From NCBI GenBank assembly GCA_964569845.1, contig CAZMUQ010000022.1, positions 1 to 16,800 of the forward strand: 16,800 nt of DNA, given 5' to 3'. Below are positions 1 through 6,015 of the stretch, in pieces. Every line of letters starts with the position of its first letter. Position 1 is the first letter of the stretch. Source of the stretch: CAZMUQ01 sp964569845 (GTDB taxonomy: Archaea; Thermoproteota; Bathyarchaeia; Hecatellales; Hecatellaceae). The notes under the pieces were generated by a model that was given only the letters and a program-made list of their open reading frames with translations, ran no database searches and had not been told where the DNA came from. A program made the position numbers and the translations under genes.

Positions 1-13
1 ATCTTTTAACCAT

Positions 14-169
14 TCAACTATTATTTTTCTTAGTATTGTATTGCTGACTTATTGGTTTCATGATAAATTTTTTGAAGTTTCTCCAGGATAATCCATAACG
101 TTTCAGGTAAGGAAATTGTTTTGTTAATTGTTTTATGTTGTTTTCTAGTTCTGTTCTTGGTCTAGCCAT
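14..169 (-). CDS. Small hypothetical protein, possibly a frameshifted gene fragment
   Basis: This is a 51-residue frame starting at an ATG that begins MARPRTELENNIKQL. A strong ribosome-binding site, GGAGG at 174-178, lies 4 bases upstream, which is the main reason to call it a gene. The product is basic and rich in Lys, Asn and Gln, and I recognise no family. Near the C-terminus the protein-like character moves to another frame: after a one-base shift the DNA at about 1-49 reads VSNTILRKIIVEWLKD and runs off the window edge. The gene may therefore be a broken longer gene or may carry a sequencing indel. A palindromic repeat at 183-207 lies just upstream. Function unknown. Confidence 0.4.
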   Translation of the reverse strand: MARPRTELENNIKQLTKQFPYLKRYGLSWRNFKKFIMKPISQQYNTKKNNS

Positions 170-182
170 TAAATCCTCCATT

Positions 183-207
183 TTTGACAAATTGTCAGGT
201 TGTCAAA
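183..207. promoter_or_regulatory. Palindrome with three TTGTCA half-sites, candidate operator
   Basis: TGACAAATTGTCA (185-197) is a perfect 6+1+6 palindrome. A third half-site, TTGTCA, follows at 200-205, so TTTGACAA (183-190) and TTGTCAAA (200-207) also form an 8-bp inverted repeat. On the minus strand this lies between an A/T-rich TATA-like stretch near 215-227 and the ribosome-binding site at 174-178 of the small gene, about where transcription would start. That placement suits a repressor site. The binding protein is unknown. Confidence 0.4.
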
Positions 208-550
208 TTACCAGTGAAAATTTATTTTTTCTAATCCACTTCATTGGGGCAATCTTAGGATAATCCATGCGTTTTTTTGACCATAATACTAATTAATTTG
301 TGTGTTATGGTAAGTCTCAAACTATGTAGCGTTTCTTCCTTCTCCCTGTTTTTTATCTACATACAATTCCCACAAGATTTCAACATAGTTTAACAAATAA
401 AAAATTGGGTGTGAAAATGGGAGAAAAAATAGAGAAAATATGAGCAAACCTCCTTTGTGGGTTCAAATCTTACCCCTGCATCAAGATAAACCCTGTAGTA
501 TTTTTGCAGAATAAGGAGAAAATTAAAATTAAAGCTTTATAATTTAGATT
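208..550. other. Gene-poor AT-rich stretch with inverted repeats
   Basis: I find no convincing gene in these roughly 340 bases. AGGATAATCCAT at 257-268 repeats 86-97 exactly. Two alternative hairpins compete for the same bases: TATGTAG (324-330) with CTACATA (358-364), or AAACTATGT (319-327) with ACATAGTTT (383-391). A tRNA-like T-arm lies at 457-480. The stretch looks like degraded or non-coding DNA rather than an active element. Confidence 0.5.
457..481 (+). other. Possible tRNA 3'-end fragment (T-arm plus acceptor strand)
   Basis: GTGGG (457-461), TTCAAAT (462-468) and CTTAC (469-473) form a five-pair stem with a seven-base loop of the T-arm type, and GGTTCAAAT resembles the internal B-box consensus. 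The next seven bases, CCCTGCA (474-480), would be the acceptor 3' strand, followed by a discriminator T. No partner TGCAGGG-like 5' strand, D-arm or anticodon arm is visible in the preceding 150 bases, so this is not a complete tRNA. It could be an integration scar, half of a split tRNA, or chance. Confidence 0.25.
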
Positions 551-1411
551 TTAACTTAAATTTTTACAATTTTCATTAACTTCTTTTACAGCTTGAAGTA
601 TTTTCATGTTTTGTCCTAGTGTAAGGCAAAAGTTAAGAAACGCATCTAAATCTTTTGGTAAACACTCATCATCAAAACCGCACTTTAAAAAGTTTCTTCT
701 GTACCATTCATCAGTTTTCTTATCATCTGTTAAAGTATTCTTTATAACAGTAACTATGTCCGCCTCAATTAATTCTGCAATTTTCTTAATTTCATTAAAT
801 AGGGAAATTTTTGTTGCTAGCATGCAGTTTGAAGCATACTTTATTAGAGAAGCGGTTTTTAAGTCTGTGAAAACCAATTCATATTGAACGTAGGTTTTTT
901 TACTAAAGTTATCATAAAATTTTTTAAGAATTTCTTTTGGCTTGTCATCTTTAACACCGATAATAACCCTAGGTATATAGATAAAATCTAGTTCAGCTGT
1001 TTCGCTTCTTAAAAATTCAGGAGAAAAGCATATGCCAAAATTTCCTTTACCTGCAGCTACATATATTTCCTCTAAGTCGAAGGGGAGAACTGTGCTTTTA
1101 ATAACTATGAGGTGGTATTCCTCTTTGTTTCTTACAAGGTTAACTATGTCTAGCACAACCTGCCTAACATGCCCTGAGTAATGCTTACCATCCAATGTTG
1201 GTGTTGGTACACAAACAAATGAAATATTACTTTTCGTTATGCAATCTTCCAGGCTATAGCTAACATTATATCTAAGCATTTCAAGTTCAATAAGCTTTGA
1301 TTTGTCTATGTCATAAAAGACTACGCTGTATCCAAATGCATGTAAAACTTTACCTATAGCTTTACCCACATTACCACTACCTATTATAGAGAATCTGAAC
1401 TCGCACATCAC
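551..1411 (-). CDS. Short UDP-glucose/GDP-mannose dehydrogenase family protein (lacks C-terminal domain)
   Basis: Family members oxidise a nucleotide sugar to its uronic acid in two NAD-dependent steps, for surface polysaccharides or glycans. The N-terminal Rossmann fold is clear: GSGNVG at residues 11-16 and VPTPTLDG at 69-76. The central helical domain has KYASN (191-195), FNE (205-207) and the catalytic segment ECLPKD with Cys250, Lys253 and Asp254. The usual GFGGxC motif reads GFDDEC, so both glycines of the turn are Asp. At 286 residues it ends after the central domain, while family enzymes are usually 400-450 residues and carry a third, UDP-binding domain. The start is GTG at 1411 or ATG at 1408, and no clear ribosome-binding site separates them. 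A TATA-like box (TATTTAAAAC on the plus strand, 1446-1455) suits transcription starting near 1425. Enzyme activity is uncertain. Confidence 0.8.
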   Translation of the reverse strand: MMCEFRFSIIGSGNVGKAIGKVLHAFGYSVVFYDIDKSKLIELEMLRYNVSYSLEDCITKSNISFVCVPTPTLDGKHYSGHVRQVVLDIVNLVRNKEEYHLIVIKSTVLPFDLEEIYVAAGKGNFGICFSPEFLRSETAELDFIYIPRVIIGVKDDKPKEILKKFYDNFSKKTYVQYELVFTDLKTASLIKYASNCMLATKISLFNEIKKIAELIEADIVTVIKNTLTDDKKTDEWYRRNFLKCGFDDECLPKDLDAFLNFCLTLGQNMKILQAVKEVNENCKNLS

Positions 1412-1570
1412 CCACTAATTCTTTCTTACTTTCTTTCTTTGATGCCTATTTAAAACTTCTCTCTTAAGTGTAACATATGCTTAAACTTTTTCATGATAAA
1501 AAAACGCTTAAGTATATTGTATTGTTTAACTAGATACGACTTAAAGTTAAATTGTTTGGGGGTGCAGGTT

Positions 1571-1855
1571 GTGGCGGAAGAAGTTAATGTTAAACTTTAT
1601 GAGCAAATTTTTGGTTGTGTTCCCACAAGGTTAATTATAGAATCCCTTAAAAGTGGTGAAAAATCGTTCAAAGATATTCATAGCGAATTGGAGAAGAATT
1701 CTGAAGGTTTGGGGGAAATGGTTACTCGGCTTCATCTTTCCCTGCTTGAGATGAGGGGTTTAGTAGAGAAAACTGACAAGGGAAACGAAAAATACTTCAA
1801 GTTAACAGATAAATGGAAAAAACTTGAGGAGAAGATTAAAAGCCAAAAAACCTAA
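1571..1855 (+). CDS. Small winged helix-turn-helix (ArsR-like) regulator
   Basis: This cytoplasmic protein is probably DNA-binding. Residues about 15-75 give a helix (PTRLIIESLKSG), a helix-turn-helix (SFKDIHSELEK and then EMVTRLHLSLLEMRGL) and a wing (VEKTDKGNEKYFKLT). A charged helix, KWKKLEEKIKSQK, closes the protein. This is the winged-helix layout of ArsR-like archaeal regulators. I chose the GTG at 1571 (94 residues) because GGGGGTG at 1558-1564 is a good ribosome-binding site six bases before it. A longer frame from 1493 would place the TATA-like TTAAGTATATTG (1508-1519) inside the gene. No metal-binding cysteine pair is visible; there is one Cys, in FGCVP. It stands alone between two minus-strand genes, and its targets are unknown. 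Confidence 0.65.
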   Translation: MAEEVNVKLYEQIFGCVPTRLIIESLKSGEKSFKDIHSELEKNSEGLGEMVTRLHLSLLEMRGLVEKTDKGNEKYFKLTDKWKKLEEKIKSQKT

Positions 1856-1900
1856 TGTTTGTGGTTTGTTTCTGCTAAAATTTTTAACACAAGTTTTTCC

Positions 1901-2854
1901 TTATATTTGCCACTTTCCATCTTTAACAATTTCTTTTCTATCACATATCAAAGTCGGATTTTTTATTAAACCATCTAGATGAATTCCTGCTCTAATTTTT
2001 CCTCCTATAGTGCTATTATCCCCTAATGCTATATGAACAGTTTCATAAACTTTTTCATCTTCAAGAATATTTCCAACAATTTTTGCTCCATAGTTGCATC
2101 CTAGCCCTAACTCAGCAATATTATAAGCTTCTTTTGTACCTGTAGATTCAAGAATTTTTTTAAGCTGGTTTGCTTCAGCTCCGCCGGTAATTTTAACAGC
2201 ATAACCATTTTTAACTTCAATTTTTATGGACTCTTTTAAAATACCGATTCCAGCCATTGAGCCGTCAAAAATTATCACCCCATTTGCTGTTTCCTCTAAT
2301 GGAGCAACAAAAACTTCCCCTGCAGGTAGATTTCCAAAATCACCCTTATTATGGAGTATTCCAGTATCCACTATAATTTGCCTTCCCTCAATAGACATTG
2401 TTACATCTGTACCTGAAGGAGATTTTACATTCACTGTTTTTACACCTTCTAAGGCTTTCCTCATTTTTTCACAGTATTCTTTCACTTTACCATAATCTAT
2501 ATTCATCGTTTCAATAAACATCTCCTTAGTTATACCTGGCATAGTAGCACCTCTAGCTCCCTTAGCTGTAGCATTTTTTCTAGCTTGAGTATGGGTTAAA
2601 CTATACTTTGTTGGTGCAATAAAAGCATCAACGTAAGACCACATTTCAGCTACAGGTTTTGGTGGTTCCTCACCATGCCTAGTTCTAGGCTTTATAACTA
2701 CAAGAAGAGCTTCGCAACCAACATTTAAACTGGCTTCAAATATAGCTTTACCTATTTCCTCCTTCTCCGTGTCTGTCATAACTAGGAAAGTTTCAGTAGG
2801 TTTAATATTGAGACAAGATTTAACAACAGCTTGAGCAGCTTCACTTAAGCTCAA
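1901..2854 (-). CDS. M29/COG2309 aminopeptidase-like metalloprotein
   Basis: This protein resembles leucyl aminopeptidase (aminopeptidase T, peptidase family M29, COG2309), cytoplasmic enzymes that use two metal ions to remove N-terminal residues from peptides. Candidate metal ligands are in the family order: Glu180 in NLPAGE, Glu248 in IAELG, His274 in VHIALGDN, and His292 and Asp294 in GIHLDG. It has 317 residues against about 400 in the bacterial enzymes. The tyrosine normally seven residues after the first His is Ser281 here, so peptidase activity is not assured, and the fold is shared with other metalloenzymes such as NicX dioxygenases. The start is TTG at 2854, supported by GGGTGA (2861-2866) six bases upstream. 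A TATA-like box lies near 2886-2894. It is divergent from the amino-acid binding-protein gene, which suits a role in peptide or amino-acid breakdown. Confidence 0.75.
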   Translation of the reverse strand: MSLSEAAQAVVKSCLNIKPTETFLVMTDTEKEEIGKAIFEASLNVGCEALLVVIKPRTRHGEEPPKPVAEMWSYVDAFIAPTKYSLTHTQARKNATAKGARGATMPGITKEMFIETMNIDYGKVKEYCEKMRKALEGVKTVNVKSPSGTDVTMSIEGRQIIVDTGILHNKGDFGNLPAGEVFVAPLEETANGVIIFDGSMAGIGILKESIKIEVKNGYAVKITGGAEANQLKKILESTGTKEAYNIAELGLGCNYGAKIVGNILEDEKVYETVHIALGDNSTIGGKIRAGIHLDGLIKNPTLICDRKEIVKDGKWQI

Positions 2855-2994
2855 TACTTCTCACCCTAAAAGTCTCTGTTAAGCCTAAATTTATGACAAT
2901 AACATTGTTTCTGTAAGCTTTTATTAGTGGTAAATTTAATATGTCTAAACTGTTTAAAGTGATTAATTAGTTATTTCGATTTGGGGTGTAGAGA
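2855..2994. promoter_or_regulatory. Divergent promoter region with a central palindrome
   Basis: This gap serves two divergent genes. For the plus-strand binding protein, AATTTAATAT at 2933-2942 is TATA-like and GGGGTG at 2983-2988 is the ribosome-binding site. For the minus-strand peptidase, CATAAATTTA (minus strand, near 2886-2895) is TATA-like and GGGTGA lies at 2861-2866. Between them, ACAAT-AAC-ATTGT (2896-2908) is a perfect 5+3+5 palindrome. Its position would allow one regulator to control both promoters. The regulator is not identified. Confidence 0.45.
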
Positions 2995-4230
2995 ATGGTA
3001 GCTTCCCAAGCAAATAAGGGTGTATCAGCAGTTCTCCTTATTGCTATAATCATCATTGCGGTTGTTGCAGGAGTTGTTGGCTTTTATGCTGGTCAAACAG
3101 CTGGTTATAAAGCTGGATATGAGGCAGCTAAACCTGCAGGGCCTACTTTACCTGATAAAATTAAGATAGGATCATTGATGGCTCTTAGTGGCTTCTTAGG
3201 CCCAATGGGTGGAAAAATAGTTAAGGGTGTTGAATTAGCTGTTGATGAAATTAATGCTCATGGCGGAATTGCAGGTAGACCTGTTGAACTTATAGTTGAA
3301 GATACAGCAACAGATCCTAAAGTTGCTTTAGAAGCATTTAAGAAACTTGTTGAGGTTGATGGTGTACAGGTTGTTATTGGACCTATGTCTAGTCCTGAAA
3401 CCATGGCTATAGGTGAATATGCAAATGAGAGGCATGTTGTTGTAATTTCTCCTTCTGCTACAGCTACGGAAATAACTACAAAATTCCCGGATGATTACAT
3501 CTTTAGAACTGTTGGTAGTGATGCTTTGCAGGGTAAAGCCTTAGCTGAAATAATTCTTGATAAAGGTTTTAGTAAAGTTGCAACTCTAGTTTTAAACAAT
3601 CCTTATGGTATTGGAATAGAGGAGAAAGCTAAGGAGGTTTTAGGGGATAAAGTTATCTTATCCCTAAGATACGATCCAGCTAAAATGGACTTTAGAACAG
3701 AGCTTTCACAGATTAAAGATTCAGGTGCAGATTGTGTTTTGTATGTTGGATGGTATGAAGATGGTAGAGTAATGTTTAAACAAGCTTTAGAAATGGGGTT
3801 AGACAATGTTCAATGGGTTGCTGCTGAAGGTGTTTACGGCGAACCTATGTTTGATGTTCCGGAGGCAGCAGAATTTATGAGTAGGGCTGTTATTGGAACT
3901 AGACCTATAGCTCCAACAGGACTTGTTACTTACGAAATTTTCGCTGAAAAGTTTAAGGAGAAGTTTGGTGAGGCACCATCCATGTATGTTGATACAGCTT
4001 ACGATGCAACAATGCTTGCAGCTTTAGCTATAGCTTATGCTGGAGAATATGATGGAGCTAAAATTAAAGAAGTATTACCATACGTAAGCCAATCCTATAT
4101 TGGAGCAACAGGTCATAAAATGTTTGATAAAAATGGTGACCAGCTAACCCAGTACTATGAAATATGGAAAGTTGACAAAGTAAATGGAGAATATAAGTTT
4201 ATAGGTATAGGTACATGGCCAAAAACATAA
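2995..4230 (+). CDS. livJ: Branched-chain amino-acid type ABC transporter substrate-binding protein
   Basis: This is the extracellular receptor of a HAAT-family importer, which binds branched-chain amino acids or related small ligands and delivers them to the LivHM permeases. After a membrane segment (residues 10-29) and a Gly/Ala/Lys linker, the Peripla_BP_6 fold starts at KIKIGSLMALSGFLGPMGG and has the usual VELAVDEINAHGGIAGR and DTAYDATMLAAL segments. There is no lipobox cysteine. Instead NKGVSAVLL fits the archaeal class III (prepilin-type) signal motif, with Lys8-Gly9 before the predicted cut and Val10 after it. ATG 2995 is preceded by GGGGTG six bases upstream. The permease and ATPase genes follow only after an opposite-strand gene, so it has its own promoter and probably its own terminator. 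Related receptors bind amides, urea or aromatic acids, so the ligand is not fixed. Confidence 0.88.
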   Translation: MVASQANKGVSAVLLIAIIIIAVVAGVVGFYAGQTAGYKAGYEAAKPAGPTLPDKIKIGSLMALSGFLGPMGGKIVKGVELAVDEINAHGGIAGRPVELIVEDTATDPKVALEAFKKLVEVDGVQVVIGPMSSPETMAIGEYANERHVVVISPSATATEITTKFPDDYIFRTVGSDALQGKALAEIILDKGFSKVATLVLNNPYGIGIEEKAKEVLGDKVILSLRYDPAKMDFRTELSQIKDSGADCVLYVGWYEDGRVMFKQALEMGLDNVQWVAAEGVYGEPMFDVPEAAEFMSRAVIGTRPIAPTGLVTYEIFAEKFKEKFGEAPSMYVDTAYDATMLAALAIAYAGEYDGAKIKEVLPYVSQSYIGATGHKMFDKNGDQLTQYYEIWKVDKVNGEYKFIGIGTWPKT

Positions 4231-4245
4231 AAACAACTACAACTA

Positions 4246-4253
4246 TTTTTTTT
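4246..4253 (+). terminator. T8 tract after the binding-protein gene
   Basis: Eight consecutive T residues begin 16 bases after the TAA of the binding-protein gene and suit an archaeal oligo-T terminator. On the minus strand, A6 at 4258-4263 gives a T6 run about 25 bases past the stop of the opposing transporter gene. The convergent pair is thus bounded on both sides. Confidence 0.5.
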
Positions 4254-4287
4254 AAGTAAAAAAGAGAAGAGTTTTTAGGTTTGTTTT

Positions 4288-4902
4288 TTAACTCGAAGTT
4301 CTTGGTTTAAGAATAGGGTTTCCAGGTGGTAAGATTATTCTTCCTGAGGCTGTATTTACACAAATAGCAAGAATCAGGTACAATCCTATAATACCAAGTA
4401 TAAGTAATAAGATGCCTCCAATGAGTATGAGAATAAGATTGTATACTATGAATCCTATGCCTAATGCAAGTAATGCTAAATCTGCAACTATCATAAATGC
4501 TGATAATATGGAGCTACGATAAAAATATGCGGGGGTTATCATTACAAGGCAAAGCCCACCAGCTAAAACACCCCACCCCATCATAGGGTAAAGTGAGTGT
4601 ACACCTGCTGTTTCTCCCCAAACGGTTAAAGCAGCATTTACTCCTGCAACAAGAATAAAGCATCCACCAAAAAGAAGCATAGTTCCCCCATTAACAAGGT
4701 CTTTATTTCTTAGGTCTATAACTCCAGCAATCATTTGTACAGCTCCAGCAACAATACATAAGGCTGCAAGGTAGATGTATGATCCTATAGGTTCAACAAG
4801 TCCTGTTAAAAATGCAAAAAAGCAGAAAGCAGCCATAACAACAGCTCCAAGACCAGCTACAGCTGGAGATGCAAAAGGTGCAATTTCTGATTGATGGCTC
4901 AA
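4288..4902 (-). CDS. GPR1/FUN34/YaaH (SatP) family acetate/succinate transporter
   Basis: This integral membrane protein of the acetate-transporter family moves acetate or succinate with protons across the cell membrane. The N-terminal SPAVAGLGAVVMAAF corresponds to the family NPAPLGL region, and GAVQMIAGVIDLRN followed by LLFGGCFIL matches the G-x2-Q-x3-G signature. About six membrane helices fill the rest. I prefer the TTG at 4902 (204 residues): GAGGTG at 4908-4913 sits five bases upstream, and the TATA-like ATTTTAAAT (minus strand, 4938-4946) would start transcription near 4916. A frame from 4980 would put that promoter inside the gene. It lies, reversed, between the Liv binding-protein gene and the Liv permease genes. 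Direction of transport (uptake or export of fermentation acid) cannot be told from sequence. Confidence 0.8.
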   Translation of the reverse strand: MSHQSEIAPFASPAVAGLGAVVMAAFCFFAFLTGLVEPIGSYIYLAALCIVAGAVQMIAGVIDLRNKDLVNGGTMLLFGGCFILVAGVNAALTVWGETAGVHSLYPMMGWGVLAGGLCLVMITPAYFYRSSILSAFMIVADLALLALGIGFIVYNLILILIGGILLLILGIIGLYLILAICVNTASGRIILPPGNPILKPRTSS

Positions 4903-4937
4903 GGGTTCACCTCTTATATATGCTTCCAATATGAAGA

Positions 4938-4946
4938 ATTTAAAAT
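4938..4946 (-). promoter_or_regulatory. TATA-like box of the acetate-family transporter
   Basis: ATTTTAAAT on the minus strand is centred about 26 bases before a predicted start near 4916. That gives a 14-base leader holding the GAGGTG ribosome-binding site, and it decides the TTG 4902 start. Confidence 0.4.
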
Positions 4947-5084
4947 TTATTGTTGTAAACAAAATAAACAGATTTAACAATTGAATTTTTTACTATAAAA
5001 CAGCATAAACAGCTAACAGTAGAATGTGGGATAGTTGCAGCAATAGTTTTTATATCAGTATTTTTTAGGTTCATCCGAAAAAAA

Positions 5085-5092
5085 TTTAACAT
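5085..5092 (+). promoter_or_regulatory. TATA-like box of the Liv permease operon, probably leaderless
   Basis: An A-rich stretch (5078-5084) leads into TTTAACAT, centred about 26 bases before ATG 5113. No ribosome-binding site is visible before that ATG. The livH message probably starts at or next to its start codon, as is common for first genes of archaeal operons. Downstream genes in the operon do have Shine-Dalgarno-like sites. Confidence 0.45.
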
Positions 5093-5112
5093 AATCCTTC
5101 TTTCTGTGATTT

Positions 5113-6015
5113 ATGGTTATGGTTAACTGGTTTCAGGTCTTGTTTAACTCAGCTGTTACTGGAAGCATTTATTTACTTGCAGCTATAGGTCTAACTTTAA
5201 CTTATGGTCTTTCAAGATTTCCAAATTTTGCTCATGCAGAATTTATGGCTCTAGGTGCATATGCAGGATACTTCGTAGCTGAGCAACTTAACTTAGGATT
5301 CCATACTGCGGTTTTTTCAGCTTTTGTAGCTTCAGCTTTTTTAGGTTTTCTATCTTATAAAGTTGTTTTTAAACCTCTTTCAAATCGTGGTGCAACAACA
5401 ATACACTTAATGGTTGCATCAATAGGTTTAGGTTTCTTTATCAGACATTTAATTCAACAGATTTGGGGGGGTGAACCTTTAACTTTCAGGGTTGTATGGA
5501 GCTTTTTTAATATAGGTCCTTTAAGAGTTACAATTCTTTGGCTTCTAATGATTATAACAGCAGTAGTTACCGCCTTAGTTATGCACATTTTTTTAACAAG
5601 AACAATGGTTGGTAAGGCTATTAGAGCATCAGCAAACAATCCTGAACTTGCGATGGCTTCAGGAATAAGTATTGATAAAATTTCTGTTATAGTATGGATT
5701 ATCGGTGCAGCCTTAGCTGGGATAGGAGGTCTTTTTAGGGCTGCAGATACAAGAGTTGTACCAATTATAGGATGGGAAATTCTTCTTCCAGCATTTGCTG
5801 CAGTTATTCTTGGCGGGATTGGAAGTTTCTATGGTGCAATAGCTGCATGCCTTATTTTAGGTTTAGCTGAAAATTTTGGTGTTGTTCTCCTCTTAACGCT
5901 TAATCTTTCAACAGATTATAGGTTTGCTATAGCCTTTATTGTTTTAATTTTAACTTTAATCTTTAAACCTACAGGTCTTGGAGGACTTTTTGGAGAGGGT
6001 GGGAAAACTGGCTGA
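5113..6015 (+). CDS. livH: Branched-chain amino-acid ABC transporter permease LivH
   Basis: This is one of the two membrane subunits that form the transport channel with LivM. It has 300 residues and about eight hydrophobic segments, as usual for LivH. The N-terminal GSIYLLAAIGLTLTYGLSRF is typical, as are the cytoplasmic coupling-loop segment GKAIRASANNPELAMASGI (near residues 165-185), which contacts the ATPases, and the GGIGSFYGA segment towards the C-terminus. ATG 5113 opens the operon; a second ATG two codons later is also possible. The 3' end overlaps livM, so the genes are co-transcribed and probably translationally coupled. Confidence 0.92.
   Translation: MVMVNWFQVLFNSAVTGSIYLLAAIGLTLTYGLSRFPNFAHAEFMALGAYAGYFVAEQLNLGFHTAVFSAFVASAFLGFLSYKVVFKPLSNRGATTIHLMVASIGLGFFIRHLIQQIWGGEPLTFRVVWSFFNIGPLRVTILWLLMIITAVVTALVMHIFLTRTMVGKAIRASANNPELAMASGISIDKISVIVWIIGAALAGIGGLFRAADTRVVPIIGWEILLPAFAAVILGGIGSFYGAIAACLILGLAENFGVVLLLTLNLSTDYRFAIAFIVLILTLIFKPTGLGGLFGEGGKTG

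Noticed and set aside
336..459. Minus-strand hydrophobic frame starting TTG just after GGAGGT
   Set aside because: The start lies one base from the ribosome-binding-like sequence, the composition is that of random AT-rich DNA, and no family is recognised.
421..481. Complete tRNA gene ending at 481
   Set aside because: No 5' acceptor strand, D-arm or anticodon arm can be folded with the T-arm; only a 3' fragment can be argued.
606..887. Plus-strand frame of 93 codons
   Set aside because: It is the antisense shadow of the nucleotide-sugar dehydrogenase, with no ribosome-binding site and no recognisable protein character.
4968..5131. Plus-strand open frame before livH that reads like a membrane helix (CGIVAAIVFISVFF)
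   Set aside because: It has no usable start codon after the preceding stop, it spans the predicted livH promoter, and it overlaps livH out of frame.
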